A DNA stretch of 64,000 nucleotides from Diphasiastrum complanatum (Eukaryota; Streptophyta; Lycopodiopsida; Lycopodiales; Lycopodiaceae), in contig CM055099.1 in the NCBI GenBank assembly GCA_029204225.1, positions 51,911,298 to 51,975,297 on the forward strand. Reading direction: 5' to 3'. A program made the position numbers and the translations under genes. Of the stretch, positions 11,601-23,623 are shown piece after piece (within the stretch, counting starts at the first letter, position 1; each line of letters opens with the position of its first letter). The notes below the pieces were generated by a model. It was not told where the DNA came from. It searched no databases and worked only from the letters and a program-made list of their open reading frames with translations.

Positions 11601-14600
11601 CATGCATGCCTTGAATCTTGAAACCCACATCCCAACATAAATATACACCCAGAAGAGAAACAAAATAAGTGTCATCAAATATAAGAGACAACCATAATAT
11701 ACAGCAAACCAATTTTGCTATGTGACATATTTTTACTAATCATTCTCTAGAACCAAACAACTAAAACAGCACCAAAGTTCCTTATCCAATGGTATCCAAG
11801 CCATGACTACATAGACTGTCCATGCCTCATATGGAAAAAGATCAGGGATAACCCCCCCTCTCCCTATTTCTTAAAAACAAGCTCTTTTGTATTGACATGG
11901 ATAGTATATGAATATCGGACTAAAGGTTATCTATCAAAACCAATGCTGATCACAAACCATAACATACAGCAAAAAAGACCAATTTTGCTGTGTGATATAT
12001 TTTTACTGATCATTCTCTACAAGCAAACAACTAAAACAGCACCAAAGTTCCCTATCCAATGGTCTCTAAGCCATGCCTACATAATCTATGCCTCATATGG
12101 AAGACGATCAAGGACACACCCCCCCTTTTTTTCTTTTTTATTGACATGGATAAAGATTATCCATTATAACCAATGCTGGCCACAAGGTTATGGGCTACTG
12201 GATAACCACACTGTTATGATGGGCTCAACTTTCAGATCTCAAACTCAAATCAGTTCTGACCAAAGTGGATACCATTCATTTTGATAAAAACAACACATGC
12301 ATAATAGATATTTACATAAACATCCAAACTCAGAAGTAAGTAGAACATACAGCAGCCAGAAAGCAAATAACAATGTATGCATGACTTAATTAGGCAAAAG
12401 ATCGTCAATTTTTCTGCAGCCCAAACATAACCAAATCCTAGTACGCCTTGCGTTAATCCTGCCCTCAACTAACAAAAACTACTGGACAATAAAATAAGTC
12501 AACAAACAAAATAATTTTTTTCATGAACACGAAGATTTCATCTCAAGAACCAGTACACAAGTACAGGAGATACCAAGATAACATTGCAGAAACTTTCCCC
12601 AATAATTTTCTATGAAAAGAAATAAAATTACATATAATCATCAGAGATCTCCAGAGCAATCAATGGGAGAAGCTAATCTGGAGTCGAGGAGATATTTTAT
12701 GATTTGAGCTGATCATCGTGGTCCCCTGAGAATGGTAGCATTCAGAGATGTATAAACGGAAGTTAAGACATGTCAAAACATGACATGAACTTTATAGAGT
12801 TCGTGAAATTTTTGACATGGCCCAAATAATTTAGGAAGAAATGAACAGAAGGGAATTGTGATGACTCGAAAGAGATGTTAAAACATGAAACCACGAGCTT
12901 GACAAACGCATTCCCATTGATACAAGTTTCTTTTCTCTTGCATGTCCTTATTTGTGTGGCAGATTGGAATGGAAAACCTTGACTTCATGAAGAGGAAAGA
13001 GAGTCCTGACCAGCTCACGGGCTTCACTAACGCATATGTGGATGCTCTCCACTAATGACTGCATTTCCAACTAGGCAAACAGCTATGAGCAATTCCCACT
13101 TGGGATCCTTAATTAAAATTTATGGACTTTGGACCTCAACATGCTCTCGATAAGCAGCTCATTCACTTGCAGAATTGTTACATTCTTTCTAGTTGTGATG
13201 GACTTAGCAATTCATCGTTACCATTGTCCCAAAACAAAATCAGACCCCACTTTCATACATTTGTAGAAAGACCACCATATTAAGTTTCTATCCCTTCTCT
13301 AAAGGTGATGAATGGAAAATTGTGTCATGCACTAAAGCGCAAAACCAATCTAATCGAATGAAGTCCCCGCTTCCACATGGATAAATAAATAGGTTTTACT
13401 TTTCATCACTTTAGCTTGCTCAAAAGTTAGCTTAAAAGCACAATTAATGGGCAAACGCACCGCTATTCATAGAAAGAATTAGCTAGCACAAACCAGTCAG
13501 CCACAACTTGGACAAATGAGAACTGCATGTAAGCTAAAACGGCAAAAAAAAAAATCGATGTTCTATCTAGGATAGTACCCAACAAAGGAGGTGAGCGATC
13601 TTCAACCTTACAGAATCCATCCACAAAGCCTCAGACTATCAACTCCATCATGCATAGTGCAAACCAAAATTCAAATGCTAGAACATCTATCCGTGGTATT
13701 CTAGTATAAATCCATAGATGGCTCTCCCATCTATGCAAAGGTATCTGCAATAAGAAGAACAAGTGGCAACCATGACTGGAAAATAGTGCCTCTTGATTAA
13801 TTCGTCCAAAGCCTCTAAATTGATTCACCCAAACCAAAGTGCCTTGTGAACATGCATTCAAATTTAGACTTTGTTCATTTCTTGGATTTATACTTCGAAT
13901 TTCTCCTTGAACATAGAGCTTGAGTTTCTGAGCTAGAATTTGAAGGTCCATTCTGTCTGATCTCTTCTTGAAGTAGTATAGAGATAACCCAATTAAGAGT
14001 TATTTCCAAAGATGGTAGTTGTCTCCATCGAGCTTCTCAACGAGAGATGAACTGGAGCCTGAATCCATTCTGAAGGTTAATCACTGATATAGAAAAAAAA
14101 AGATTCTGAGTGCGCACTTCCAGATGAAGTCTTGGTAAAAACAAGACTAGAAATAACTCTGCTGCAGTGCGGAAAATCACATTCCAACCGAACATGTCGT
14201 CCATTGTGTTCATCCAAAAATAGCATGGGTCCTGCTCCGATACCATGTTGGAAAATCAGAAATTTTAGCAAAGTGGATTCAGACAATGTCTGAATAGACA
14301 GTAGCAGCGGAAGACAAACAATGTCAATTCAATTCTGTAGTGCAGTACTCAGACAATAAATGGATGAAGTAGAAGCAATCTGATTAAGATAATAAAGATT
14401 GAAGCCAAGAGCTGAAAATACTTCTCATTAAAAATTGATCTTCAAGAAGATCAGAGGAGTACAATAAGTACTAACTTGTAAATTTGCTCCTGCCCTGCTT
14501 GCCTTGACTCAAAATCTCAGACGCACTGCTTGTTTATTTAGAGCAAAAATCTATTGGTCCTAAGGTACTGAGAATGATTACAAGTGTTTTGCTATGTTGT

Positions 14601-15784
14601 CTAATCCGTCCTACAGTAGATAAAGGTCACCATAAATCTTAAACTTGTATGTAAAGAGTAGGAAACTGTCAATATCGTCCTTGGTTCAAAATCAGATCGC
14701 GACCTAGGTCAAAAACAATTGCCAAGGTCAAAATAGACACAAGGGTCGAAACAGACCTTGGGTCGAAAATAGTTGCCCAGGGTCGAAATAGACACAAGGA
14801 TCGAAAATAGACCATGGGTCGAAATGAGTGCTGGGGTTCAATTTGACCAGTCAACCCAGGCCAAGGATCGATTTCGATTTCAATTCCTAGGGTTAAAATA
14901 GATTTCTTCTGTTCATAATTACAGTCTTCAAAATTTCTAAGTACTTTCCAGTTTCAGAATACTCATTAAAAAGTGGATTTGCACTTGAACTTTGAAATCC
15001 AACACATTACTCAGCCAAGATACTGCACATATTGGCAACGTTGCCCTCAGGAAAATGCAGTGTGTGCTCCTCCACTGAAACTTGGTTCTTCATCTCAGTC
15101 AATGATTTTTCCCATTGCTCCTTCATACTTTTCTTGTATGGTAGTGTCTTGCTTTTTAGCTAGTCACCTTCATGCTTTTCTTGCATGGTAGTGTCTTGCT
15201 TTTAGCTAGTCTTTGGTGAAGACAGATTAAGCCTTTCATTTTCTTTTGATTACTTCAAAGCTTTCTTCTTCAGTAGGCATCAGTCTCAAAACAACCACAA
15301 ATATTTCAAAGATTCGCTCTTGCGTTGGTAAGAGATTCCTTTCCTCTACTTGAGGTGGGTAGACTGACTTCAATTAGCCGCACAAATAAGGATACATAAG
15401 AGAGAACTATTGCAAAACTATAAAGAGCTTAACAGAGATTCATGACATGAAAGAGCAACATGTAATTAGTGATTGCTAACAATAATGTTGGTGCATAATG
15501 TGAAAAGGGAAGAGAGCGGGCGGGGGAGAAGATAAAGAGACCTGGAAAAGAATAGTCAATCGGGCGAGTGGGGCTGTGCATGTCTTGCTGACAGCGCCAG
15601 CCACACCTCCAGCGAGTAGCTGTGAAGAAGTTCCAATCTGAGATGGACGCACCATCTCCCTCACCACCCTGTCATCTCCTCCATTATCAAGGGCCTTGTA
15701 TGATACGCCGCCCGGTACCACTCCCCCGACCGGAACCCCGCTGGCCGCGTGCAACCGCGCTTCCACCACCACTTCCGTGTGCAT
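8691..15784 (-). CDS. Mitochondrial carrier (SLC25) family protein, seven exons, complete
   Basis: Inner-mitochondrial-membrane solute carrier. Coding exons, 5' to 3': 15784-15542, 11616-11440, 11270-11121, 9688-9587, 9474-9404, 9185-9118, 8935-8691. Every junction has GT/AG and the phases agree, giving 1056 nt, 351 residues and a TAG stop. All three carrier repeats are complete: 'TAPLARLTILFQ', 'YPLDLVRTRLAAQ' and 'FPIDLVRRRMQ', each followed by its 'EGxxxx(F/Y)(K/R)G' motif (EEGIRAFWKG, DEGLKGIYRG, TEGLRGLYRG). The ATG at 15784 is chosen because the upstream frame has no ATG before a stop at 15881-15883 and the protein then begins MHTE. It most resembles the plant group containing Arabidopsis At2g37890, At3g53940 and At3g55640; that placement is from memory and the substrate is unknown. 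Length is normal for the family, and nothing suggests a pseudogene. Confidence 0.92.
9689..11120 (-). other. Intron 3 of the carrier gene
   Basis: 1.4 kb with GT at 11120 and AG at 9689-9690 on the minus strand. It holds no recognisable gene; a 94-codon open frame on the plus strand at 10323-10607 has no family features. Confidence 0.7.
11708..12125. repeat. Direct duplication of about 150 bp in intron 1
   Basis: Two similar stretches begin near 11708 and 11977. Both contain 'caactaaaacagcaccaaag' and end in a C-rich tract after 'cctcatatgga'. They are diverged by several substitutions and small indels, so the duplication is not recent. Confidence 0.75.
14234..14245 (-). other. Primer-binding site of the intronic LTR element
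   Basis: On the minus strand it reads TGGTATCGGAGC, one mismatch from the common plant TGGTATCAGAGC site, and it abuts the LTR end at 14246. Confidence 0.7.
14246..15004 (-). repeat. LTR of a Copia-like element inside the carrier gene
   Basis: 759 bp with matching ends TGTTGGAAAATC and GAAATCCAACA. The primer site at its left end shows that it is the 5' LTR of an element in minus orientation, the same orientation as the host gene. Only leader-like sequence follows to the left (about 13900-14233). No pol and no second LTR are seen, so the element is truncated. Confidence 0.7.
15121..15211. repeat. Tandem duplication, about 45 bp unit
   Basis: Two near-identical units each contain 'ctttcttgtatggtagtg'-like sequence and 'gtcttgctttt(t)agctagtc'. 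It lies just right of the intronic LTR. Confidence 0.7.
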
Positions 15785-15953
15785 TCCTCTTCGCTTCCTT
15801 CGTCCCTTCCTACTAGCAGCCTCGGAGAACTTACTTTCCAATCGTATTTGAGAAACATAATAGAAGATTTCTCCAAATAATCAAACTGCTCTTGCATCCA
15901 TCTTCGCCAGTCAGAGCTGCATCTCGCATAAGCAATCCTTTGTGCATGTAATG

Positions 15954-16020
15954 CTTCTTGGTTTCCAAGGAGAGGCTCGAACTTGAGACCAAAGAAACTT
16001 TGAATGTCAAGATAACCAAT
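15954..16020 (-). mobile_element. Short tRNA-derived retroposon (SINE-like) with 13-bp target duplication
   Basis: A 67-bp insert lies between exact direct repeats TGTGCATGTAATG at 15941-15953 and 16021-16033. On the minus strand it runs from ATTGGTTATC through a polymerase III B-box-like GTTCGAGCC to CCAAGAAG. A second copy lies at 63222-63303. This copy lacks most of the A-box end, as expected for 5' truncation. It sits in the leader region of the carrier gene. Confidence 0.65.
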
Positions 16021-16142
16021 TGTGCATGTAATGGCAGCACTTCACGAGAAAACCCTTGCTTCTTGGCGTTCGTGACACAGATACAATTCTCAGAGCATTC
16101 GTCTCCTTTCAACCCGAAACTCGTTAGTGTAGTTAAACTCTG

Positions 16143-16148
16143 ACTTAC
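16143..16148 (-). other. Possible splice donor of a leader intron, carrier gene
   Basis: On the minus strand the sequence reads TTTG followed by GTAAGTCA, a good plant 5' splice site upstream of the start codon. An acceptor-like CTGCTAG lies at 15813-15819. If used, the leader would be spliced and the retroposon removed with the intron. This is inference from consensus only. Confidence 0.35.
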
Positions 16149-16627
16149 CAAACAGCTGCCGCATTTCCTCGTAGCCCTTCCAGATTCGCAACTCCACCAA
16201 AATCGGCAATCATCTGAAGCACCTAAACCTAATCCTTCAAACATTCACCCCGTTTGACAAAAAAACACTCACAACGCTCTCCGATAATCCTGTTACATTT
16301 CATGAAATTGCCAGAACCAATCAATCACCAATCACTGCTGCACATTTCCCGCACCTCATCGCAACACTAATCTCAGACAGATAGATAGATAGATACCTTG
16401 CAAATGGCATCATCAATGATGGAAAAAAAATCAAGAAAACGGGGGCATGCATTTCATGCAAAAGGCTGTGAAAGGATTTCGAATCAGAGGCGGTTTGAGG
16501 TGGCATAGATGAATGTGATGAGCAGATGAGGAATCCAAATGTTGGAACAATCCTGTGAAGCAGAAACAGAGAAAGGACGGGCATAGATGGAGGAGCAACC
16601 CTAGCTATCGTACAGCATTGCACGAAC

Positions 16628-16692
16628 AAGAAGAAGAAAAAGAAGAAGAAGAAGAAGGAGAAGAAGAAAGAAGAAGGAAAAAAAAAAAAAAG
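16628..16692 (-). repeat. CTT-rich (minus strand) leader tract
   Basis: A GAA/AAG-rich run on the plus strand reads as (CTT)n and T-rich sequence on the minus strand. Pyrimidine tracts of this kind are common in plant 5' leaders, and it lies just downstream of the TATA-like site. Confidence 0.5.
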
Positions 16693-16705
16693 GGAGCGAG
16701 CGCGT

Positions 16706-16715
16706 AGTATATACT
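16706..16715 (-). promoter_or_regulatory. TATA-like element, probable promoter of the carrier gene
   Basis: AGTATATACT is followed on the minus strand, at about the expected spacing, by the pyrimidine-rich start of the leader. Distance to the start codon is about 0.92 kb, which requires a long or spliced leader. Confidence 0.4.
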
Positions 16716-17116
16716 AAGGATCTTCTTTTTGAATTTTCTTGCTGAATACGTTTCCTTCGTATTTAAGGTAAGTAGCCCCCAAAGGCCTGCCTCTATTGGT
16801 CCATATCACCAAAAACTACAACTTCCTTCTTTCAAACTAGCTATGAGTTGGCACAGCGAGGGAGATCCTGGTGTAGGGAGGCTTTTACCATGTCCCCCTT
16901 TCATCCGGGCTCAACGTCACAGTCTCCAAGTTGAACAGCGTTCCTCTCTTCGTTCCACCGACACCTAGTTTTTGACTTTTGTGCACACCCGCTCATCGGC
17001 TTTTCGACCTGTCCTTTTGATTTATGTCACCTTCTTGGGTGAATGAGTGAGCATGAAAAGGTGCTCTAAGGCCCTTGCTTGTTACCTTTCGCCCTAAACG
17101 TTGTGTAAGGGGCTAG

Positions 17117-17164
<48 letters not shown>

Positions 17165-17242
17165 AAAGGTATGAATCTAGATTGTGTATTCCAACTTGAG
17201 AACTATATTTAAAACACATTATTGCAAAAGTATGTGAGTAGG
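16716..17242. other. Upstream flank of the carrier gene with (CT)n tract
   Basis: No gene recognised. A (CT)n run occupies about 17118-17160. Confidence 0.5.
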
Positions 17243-17466
17243 ATGTAGGTACCTACAAATAGCCAATGTCACATGGCACATGGGGATTATATAAAAGGCC
17301 TTTGCACCTATGTATGTATGGACATAGGTACCTACAAATAGCCAATGTCACATGGCACATGGGGATTATGAAAAATGCCTTTGCACCTATGTATGTATGG
17401 ACATAGGTAGCTACAAATAGCCAATGTCACATAGCACATCGTGATTGTGACAACCCCTTTGCACCT
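17243..17466. repeat. 79-bp tandem repeat, nearly three units
   Basis: Units start at about 17243, 17322 and 17401 and carry 'aggtacctacaaatagcc' and 'aatgtcacatggcacatgg'. The third unit is the most diverged. There are no spacers between units. Confidence 0.85.
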
Positions 17467-17631
17467 ACATAAGGGCTAAAGTCCTTGAGGCTCTTGCATG
17501 AGGGCCCACCGAAGGGCAGGGGCCAAAAGTCACATGTGATTTACCTATTGTAAATCATCCAACAATTGAGAAGCTAAGGCTAGCTTCAAGACATTCTACC
17601 ACATGATTGGACCTTTAGAGAAAAGCACGAG

Positions 17632-17743
17632 GTGTTTATGTATAAGGTAATGAATGGCCTTTATTCTACTACCTTCCTATTAGCAATGTGTTTATGTATA
17701 AGGTAATGAATGGCCTTTATTCTACTACCTTCCTATTAGCAAT
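17632..17743. repeat. Perfect 56-bp tandem duplication
   Basis: 17632-17687 and 17688-17743 appear identical, each starting 'gtgtttatgtataaggtaat'. The lack of differences indicates a recent duplication, or an assembly artefact. Confidence 0.85.
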
Positions 17744-20188
17744 CTAGGGTGGAGCCAATGGACTTATCCACTAACATGTATAAAGGTAAATGGTGCAAAT
17801 TATTACTTAATGTTGGGTGGGTAGTTATAACATAAGGTTTGTTATAATTGACGAGTATCTATGTAAGTATTAATATTTGAAACGGTGGGTACATCTTTCT
17901 TAGGAAACCGTCGTTCTTGAAAACTGTTGACATAGGGTTGGTTAGTACCTTCGTTGATATCTTATTGATAACTGGCCTTATGCCTGGTAAACAATTAACA
18001 AAAATGTTCAAATATTAAGATTTTTCTCAATATTCATAGTCTATGCATATATCAACATGGGAACTGGCCCACATTGGAGAATTCCAAACATAAAGCCAAC
18101 ATCCAAAATTTTCCAACTGAGAGTTGCAATTTAGTGTAAGGTTGAAAAGCATATGTTTTTCAATAGTTAAATATTGTGAAGAAAGCTTATAAAAAGCCAC
18201 CTTTTCTTATGTTCTTAGTGTTCTAGCCTTTTGGGTTTTAATGGGTCAAAGGACTGGCCCAAACATCATGGACCTTTATGGTCGAATACTATGGATCTAA
18301 AGACCCTCACCAAGGGATACACTAGCCAAGCAAACCGCAACAAAGCAACACAAGGGAATCGGATGGTGGACAAACAACCCAACCAAACCTAGATCATACG
18401 GATCTAGCCCCCAGCCTATGGATCAATCTCTCACAAGGGATAGAGGTGTCACACCAGAAGCATGTTGACATTACAATCAAGCATACACTAGTAAGAGCCT
18501 AATGGAGTACACTTATACCCTCCAAGGCCAATGCACCCTTAGTAGTGCACTGTGACACCTATGCAGCCTAAATGGGCCACATCATCCAGTTCTCCTATGA
18601 CTCACTGATAGACCCATAACAATCCACCACCCTGAATTTAGGCCTCCAACCATTAATTTCGACCATATACACTAAGGGCCCCAAACCTCTCACGATTTGT
18701 TGTCATTATGGAGAATCCTCTCTTGAAGAAGAGAGTAAATCACTCCTGTCCAAATGCAAAAGTATTGGATAGTGAATTATTAAAATCTGAAAGTTCAAGA
18801 TAGTCGAGCAGACTTACAAAGACAAAATGCAGAGCAAAAAATTTGACATCCAAGGGTTCAAAAGTCAAAAGTAGAATCAAGCCAACAAGGAGTTCACTAG
18901 GCGGATGGGTGTCAAATTGATCCATCTTAATCACGAGTCTCTCCAACAAAAAGTGGGAAAGTGGAAGTATTGGTCATATCATTTTGCATGTTGACGAACT
19001 CATTAGAGGACCATAATAACCTATCAGTTTATTTTGTGAAAGATCCTAAGGGACTTCCATTACATGTGTATCTCTATCAAATCAAAGACGATGGTATACT
19101 ACACATGGTACGATGTTTTGGATGCGAAGGCAGACAACGTTGAGCCGAACATCAAGATGATCCATCAACCTTTTTACTTTGATGTGGACAATACGAAGTT
19201 AACCATCCATGTCTGGATTGTCCAATGTCGAACCCACAAATATCTCGAAGGCATTTGGCTTATGTAGATCGACATGCATCTATGTTGTCCAGTCCACAAA
19301 CAACCATAATGCACTACAACGAAAATTCTTCATGCCACCTGGGTATGAAACAAGTGAGGAAGCAATCAGTTTGACAAAATTTCCAGAGTACACAGACGCA
19401 CCCATGGGCAAACCGACAACATCACAAAAGAGCTGAGGAAGTCAAGAAATTGGCAACCAACAAAGTCCAACTGATTTTACCAAGTCTCTTGACACAATCA
19501 TTGCAAAGAATTCTTGTTCATGATTACAAAGGAAATCTGTGTCAATAGAGTTGAAAGCAATTCAACACAAAGTCCAAGGAAAAGTGCAATTATGCAGCCT
19601 TCAAATGAAAAGTGCAATGGCAAGGGAAGACTAAGGTTGATGATTGCCCCTCAAGAGCAAGATTTAACCAAATTTTGATTGTTCCAGAACACAACAAACC
19701 ATCAACACAATTCCAAACTCGGGCATATCAATTCTTAAAAGACCAAATCCAGGAATTCAAACCCAAATAGGCCAACTGTACAACAAGAACCAGCATCTAT
19801 AACGTCTATGCCTTGTCCTCAATTTGTAAGATTGACTGTCGAGGAGAGTATTCAGGTTCAATCGTACCACGAATACCTGGATAGGCAAAGTAGTCAAGCA
19901 AGCACGTCTTACCCACAATACAAATTGAGAGAGTCTCTGACAATGACACTAGGAGCAATTGCGCAAATCTATAAGGATCAATATCAATGGATGGTGTCGA
20001 CTACTCATTTGTTGATAAACAAGGTTATCATCAATGGCCACCAAACCCATATGTTTATTATTGAAAATATGGCAAGTCCATGTTCTTCCTAATCCGCAAT
20101 ATTTATCCACACTTTTTCTGATGTATTTCACTCGACAACTTTCTTATTCAACAAATTCAGGCAGGTGTCGTGGGACCGTCATATATTT
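17744..20188 (+). other. Probable internal 3' region of an LTR element, no domain recognised
   Basis: About 2.4 kb with no intact gene. Short plus-strand frames around 18961-19436 and 19808-20092 show no catalytic motif I recognise. Its position just before a polypurine tract and an LTR start suggests the end of a retroelement interior; part may be unrelated. Confidence 0.3.
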
Positions 20189-20200
20189 AGGTGGGGGATA
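20189..20200 (+). other. Polypurine tract
   Basis: AGGTGGGGGATA, directly before the LTR start at 20202. Confidence 0.6.
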
Positions 20201-20201
20201 T

Positions 20202-21470
<1,269 letters not shown>

Positions 21471-21471
21471 G

Positions 21472-21488
21472 TTGGTGCGCCCTACCGG
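21472..21488 (+). other. Candidate primer-binding site
   Basis: TTGGTGCGCCCTACCGG follows the proposed LTR end after one base. I cannot assign the tRNA from sequence alone. Confidence 0.35.
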
Positions 21489-22291
21489 TTCGTCTCTCTA
21501 CGAAAACTATTGCAAGGTATGTGCTCTTTACTTCTACTCCTCCCAAAGATACATATCTCTCTCTCATGCTAATAAGCAATAAATACTATGTCCTCTTACT
21601 TTTCTTTGCAAGTGTGGATACTATCAATCATATGGAGAAGTTTATATGATAATATGCATGCAGCTTGGGAGGGCACTGTCCAACAATGGATTGACCAAGC
21701 TTTTTTTGGTAAAATGAAAGTATCCATCTGCCTACAAGGCAACGATGGACCATTTCCTCTCTTCTGTTCTCTGAACGGATACTTCTGTAGCAGCGATGAG
21801 GTATTGGCCATATGTAGACAGCTCGTCATCTTCTCAAGAAGTAGCGATGATACACACTCTCTTCAAAATCGTAGAACTGGGCCACTGACAGTGGTCCCTC
21901 AAGATTACTTTTTACGTAAGGTTTTCTCAAAAAGATGAGCCACTTGTCCAGCGATGGATTGCGGGTCCTCTTCTTCACAATAGAAGGTTTGAAAATATGT
22001 TAGATCATTCACTGCTCCAGCAATGGATTATGTGGTAACTTTTTCATGATTGAATGGAAAACTTTCTATAATGTTGCTCGTTGTCTCGACGATGAACAAT
22101 ATGATTGTTTCATTGATCTTATTCATTTACCTACAAAAATGATTATGGGATTCATTGATGTATGTATGTAATGACTTGCTCTCAAAGTGAATGGCTTTCT
22201 AAGCATTCAAGATAGTTGATACAAGAGTCTCATCACTAAAAACCTTCATCAATGTTTTTATGACTATGTAGCATCCTTTTATATCGGTATA
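21489..22291 (+). other. Leader-like stretch, no gene recognised
   Basis: Located between the primer-site candidate and the gag-like remnant. Open frames here (for example 21588-21938) show no recognisable domain. Confidence 0.4.
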
Positions 22292-23040
22292 ATGAATTCA
22301 ACAATGTTTTCTTGGATTTACTCAAGGTGCAGAGATATATCGTGCATCACTATCAAATCACACATGAGAGTAGGTTTGATATTTGTGATATGTTGCATTG
22401 AACGTATGTCCTCATATCAATTGTATTCACTAACAATTATTTGTGCAGTTTTGGAGTTACAGCGCCCTCCCTCCATCACCAGGAAATCGTTCTACAAGAT
22501 GGTTTTTGGCTGTATACCACCAAAGATTGATCGATATTGCAGTCAAGGGGACATGACTTCTTTAGCAGCAATAATAGCTAGTGCTGAAAACTTTGAGACC
22601 TCGAAACTAGCATGAAAGTGACGCTCAACTAAAAGATCTCGTAAGTCTAAAACTGATTCTAGTAATAGCGAGGATGATTCAGATACTGAATCAAGCTCAG
22701 AGTTTGATAGCAGTGATTCATCGGAATCAGAAGCTGATAAAGGAGATAAAAGAAGTAAACAACTATCCAAGCGGAAGGACGACACGAAAACTATTGAGGA
22801 TAAGTCATCAACTTTTAAAGTTGAAAAGCTTTGGAAGAGTGATATGGCTGATCTTAATGAAAAGTTTAATGATTTGAAAGTGCAGATCTCTGAAGTTGCA
22901 GACAAAAGACCAAAAGCTTCTTCTTCCAACTTGGGAATGTAGTGTATGAAATGTGGAACTTCTGGACATACTAAGGAAGACTGCACCACTGTGAATGTAA
23001 AGTATATCGAAGATCCTGCCCAAGAGGTACTCTTTATTTT
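22292..23040 (+). pseudogene. Retroelement gag-like remnant with a CCHC knuckle
   Basis: From about 22640 one frame reads a Ser/Asp/Glu-rich stretch, a Lys-rich segment and a short coiled-coil-like segment ('LNEKFNDLKVQI'), then CX2CX4HX4C at 22943-22984 (CMKCGTSGHTKEDC). An in-frame TAG lies immediately before the knuckle at 22940-22942, and frames change upstream near 22615. The knuckle is typical of retroelement nucleocapsids. No protease or RT follows, so the family is undetermined. Confidence 0.5.
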
Positions 23041-23623
23041 TCAGAATGATACAAATACTAATCATGTTCAGGGTACTGCAGCATCAGCCTAGCAGGAAAG
23101 TTCGCACCAAGAAGACACAATCCTCCTGAATTTGTTGGACCAGCGATGAAGTCACAAACCATGACTAAACCGGAAAGTGCGACATAGTGACCAGAATGCC
23201 TTGGAATCCGTTTTTAGGCCCACCTTCGCCTTTCTCGCATTTTTCCTACCTTCGCTCTAGACGCACCTTTAGGATCTACATACCTTCAGTCTAAGGGCAC
23301 CTTCGGATTTGTCGGGTTTTTGCTACATTGGCATACTGACGTCCCCAACTTATCATTAACCCTAAAAACAGTTCGACAACCAAATATCCCAAAGGCGGTT
23401 ACCAACTTTTGTACATATACAAACTATGTAAGTGAGTTCTCTTTCAATCAAAGTTATCTGTAGCCAGCGCTATCATGCTCAGAAAGCTGAAGTTATTACT
23501 TCAAGCCATTGTACTCACTGTTGATATTAATTAGAATGCAATTTTTGTCTCACTACTGTATTATTCATTTGCGCAATTTTGTATGAATCATTCTTCTTGA
23601 ATATTTCTGCTGCTAACAACTGA
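23041..23623. other. No gene recognised
   Basis: Repeats of 'ccttcg' (near 23220-23310) give a locally periodic look, but I see no coding or RNA feature. Confidence 0.4.

Larger units (their letters stand above)
11617..15541 (-). other. Intron 1 of the carrier gene, enlarged by repeats
   Basis: 3.9 kb. It contains a direct duplication (about 11708-11860 and 11977-12125), a minus-strand LTR with primer site (14234-15004), part of that element's leader to the left of the primer site, and a tandem duplication near 15121-15211. No other coding sequence is recognised in it. Confidence 0.75.

Noticed and set aside
15785-15841. 19-residue N-terminal extension of the carrier protein starting at TTG
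   Set aside because: There is no ATG in that extension before the upstream stop, and the ATG at 15784 fits the start I recall for the closest plant carriers.
17243-17466. Possible CRISPR-like array
   Set aside because: Units are contiguous 79-bp tandem copies without spacers, and the sequence is eukaryotic.
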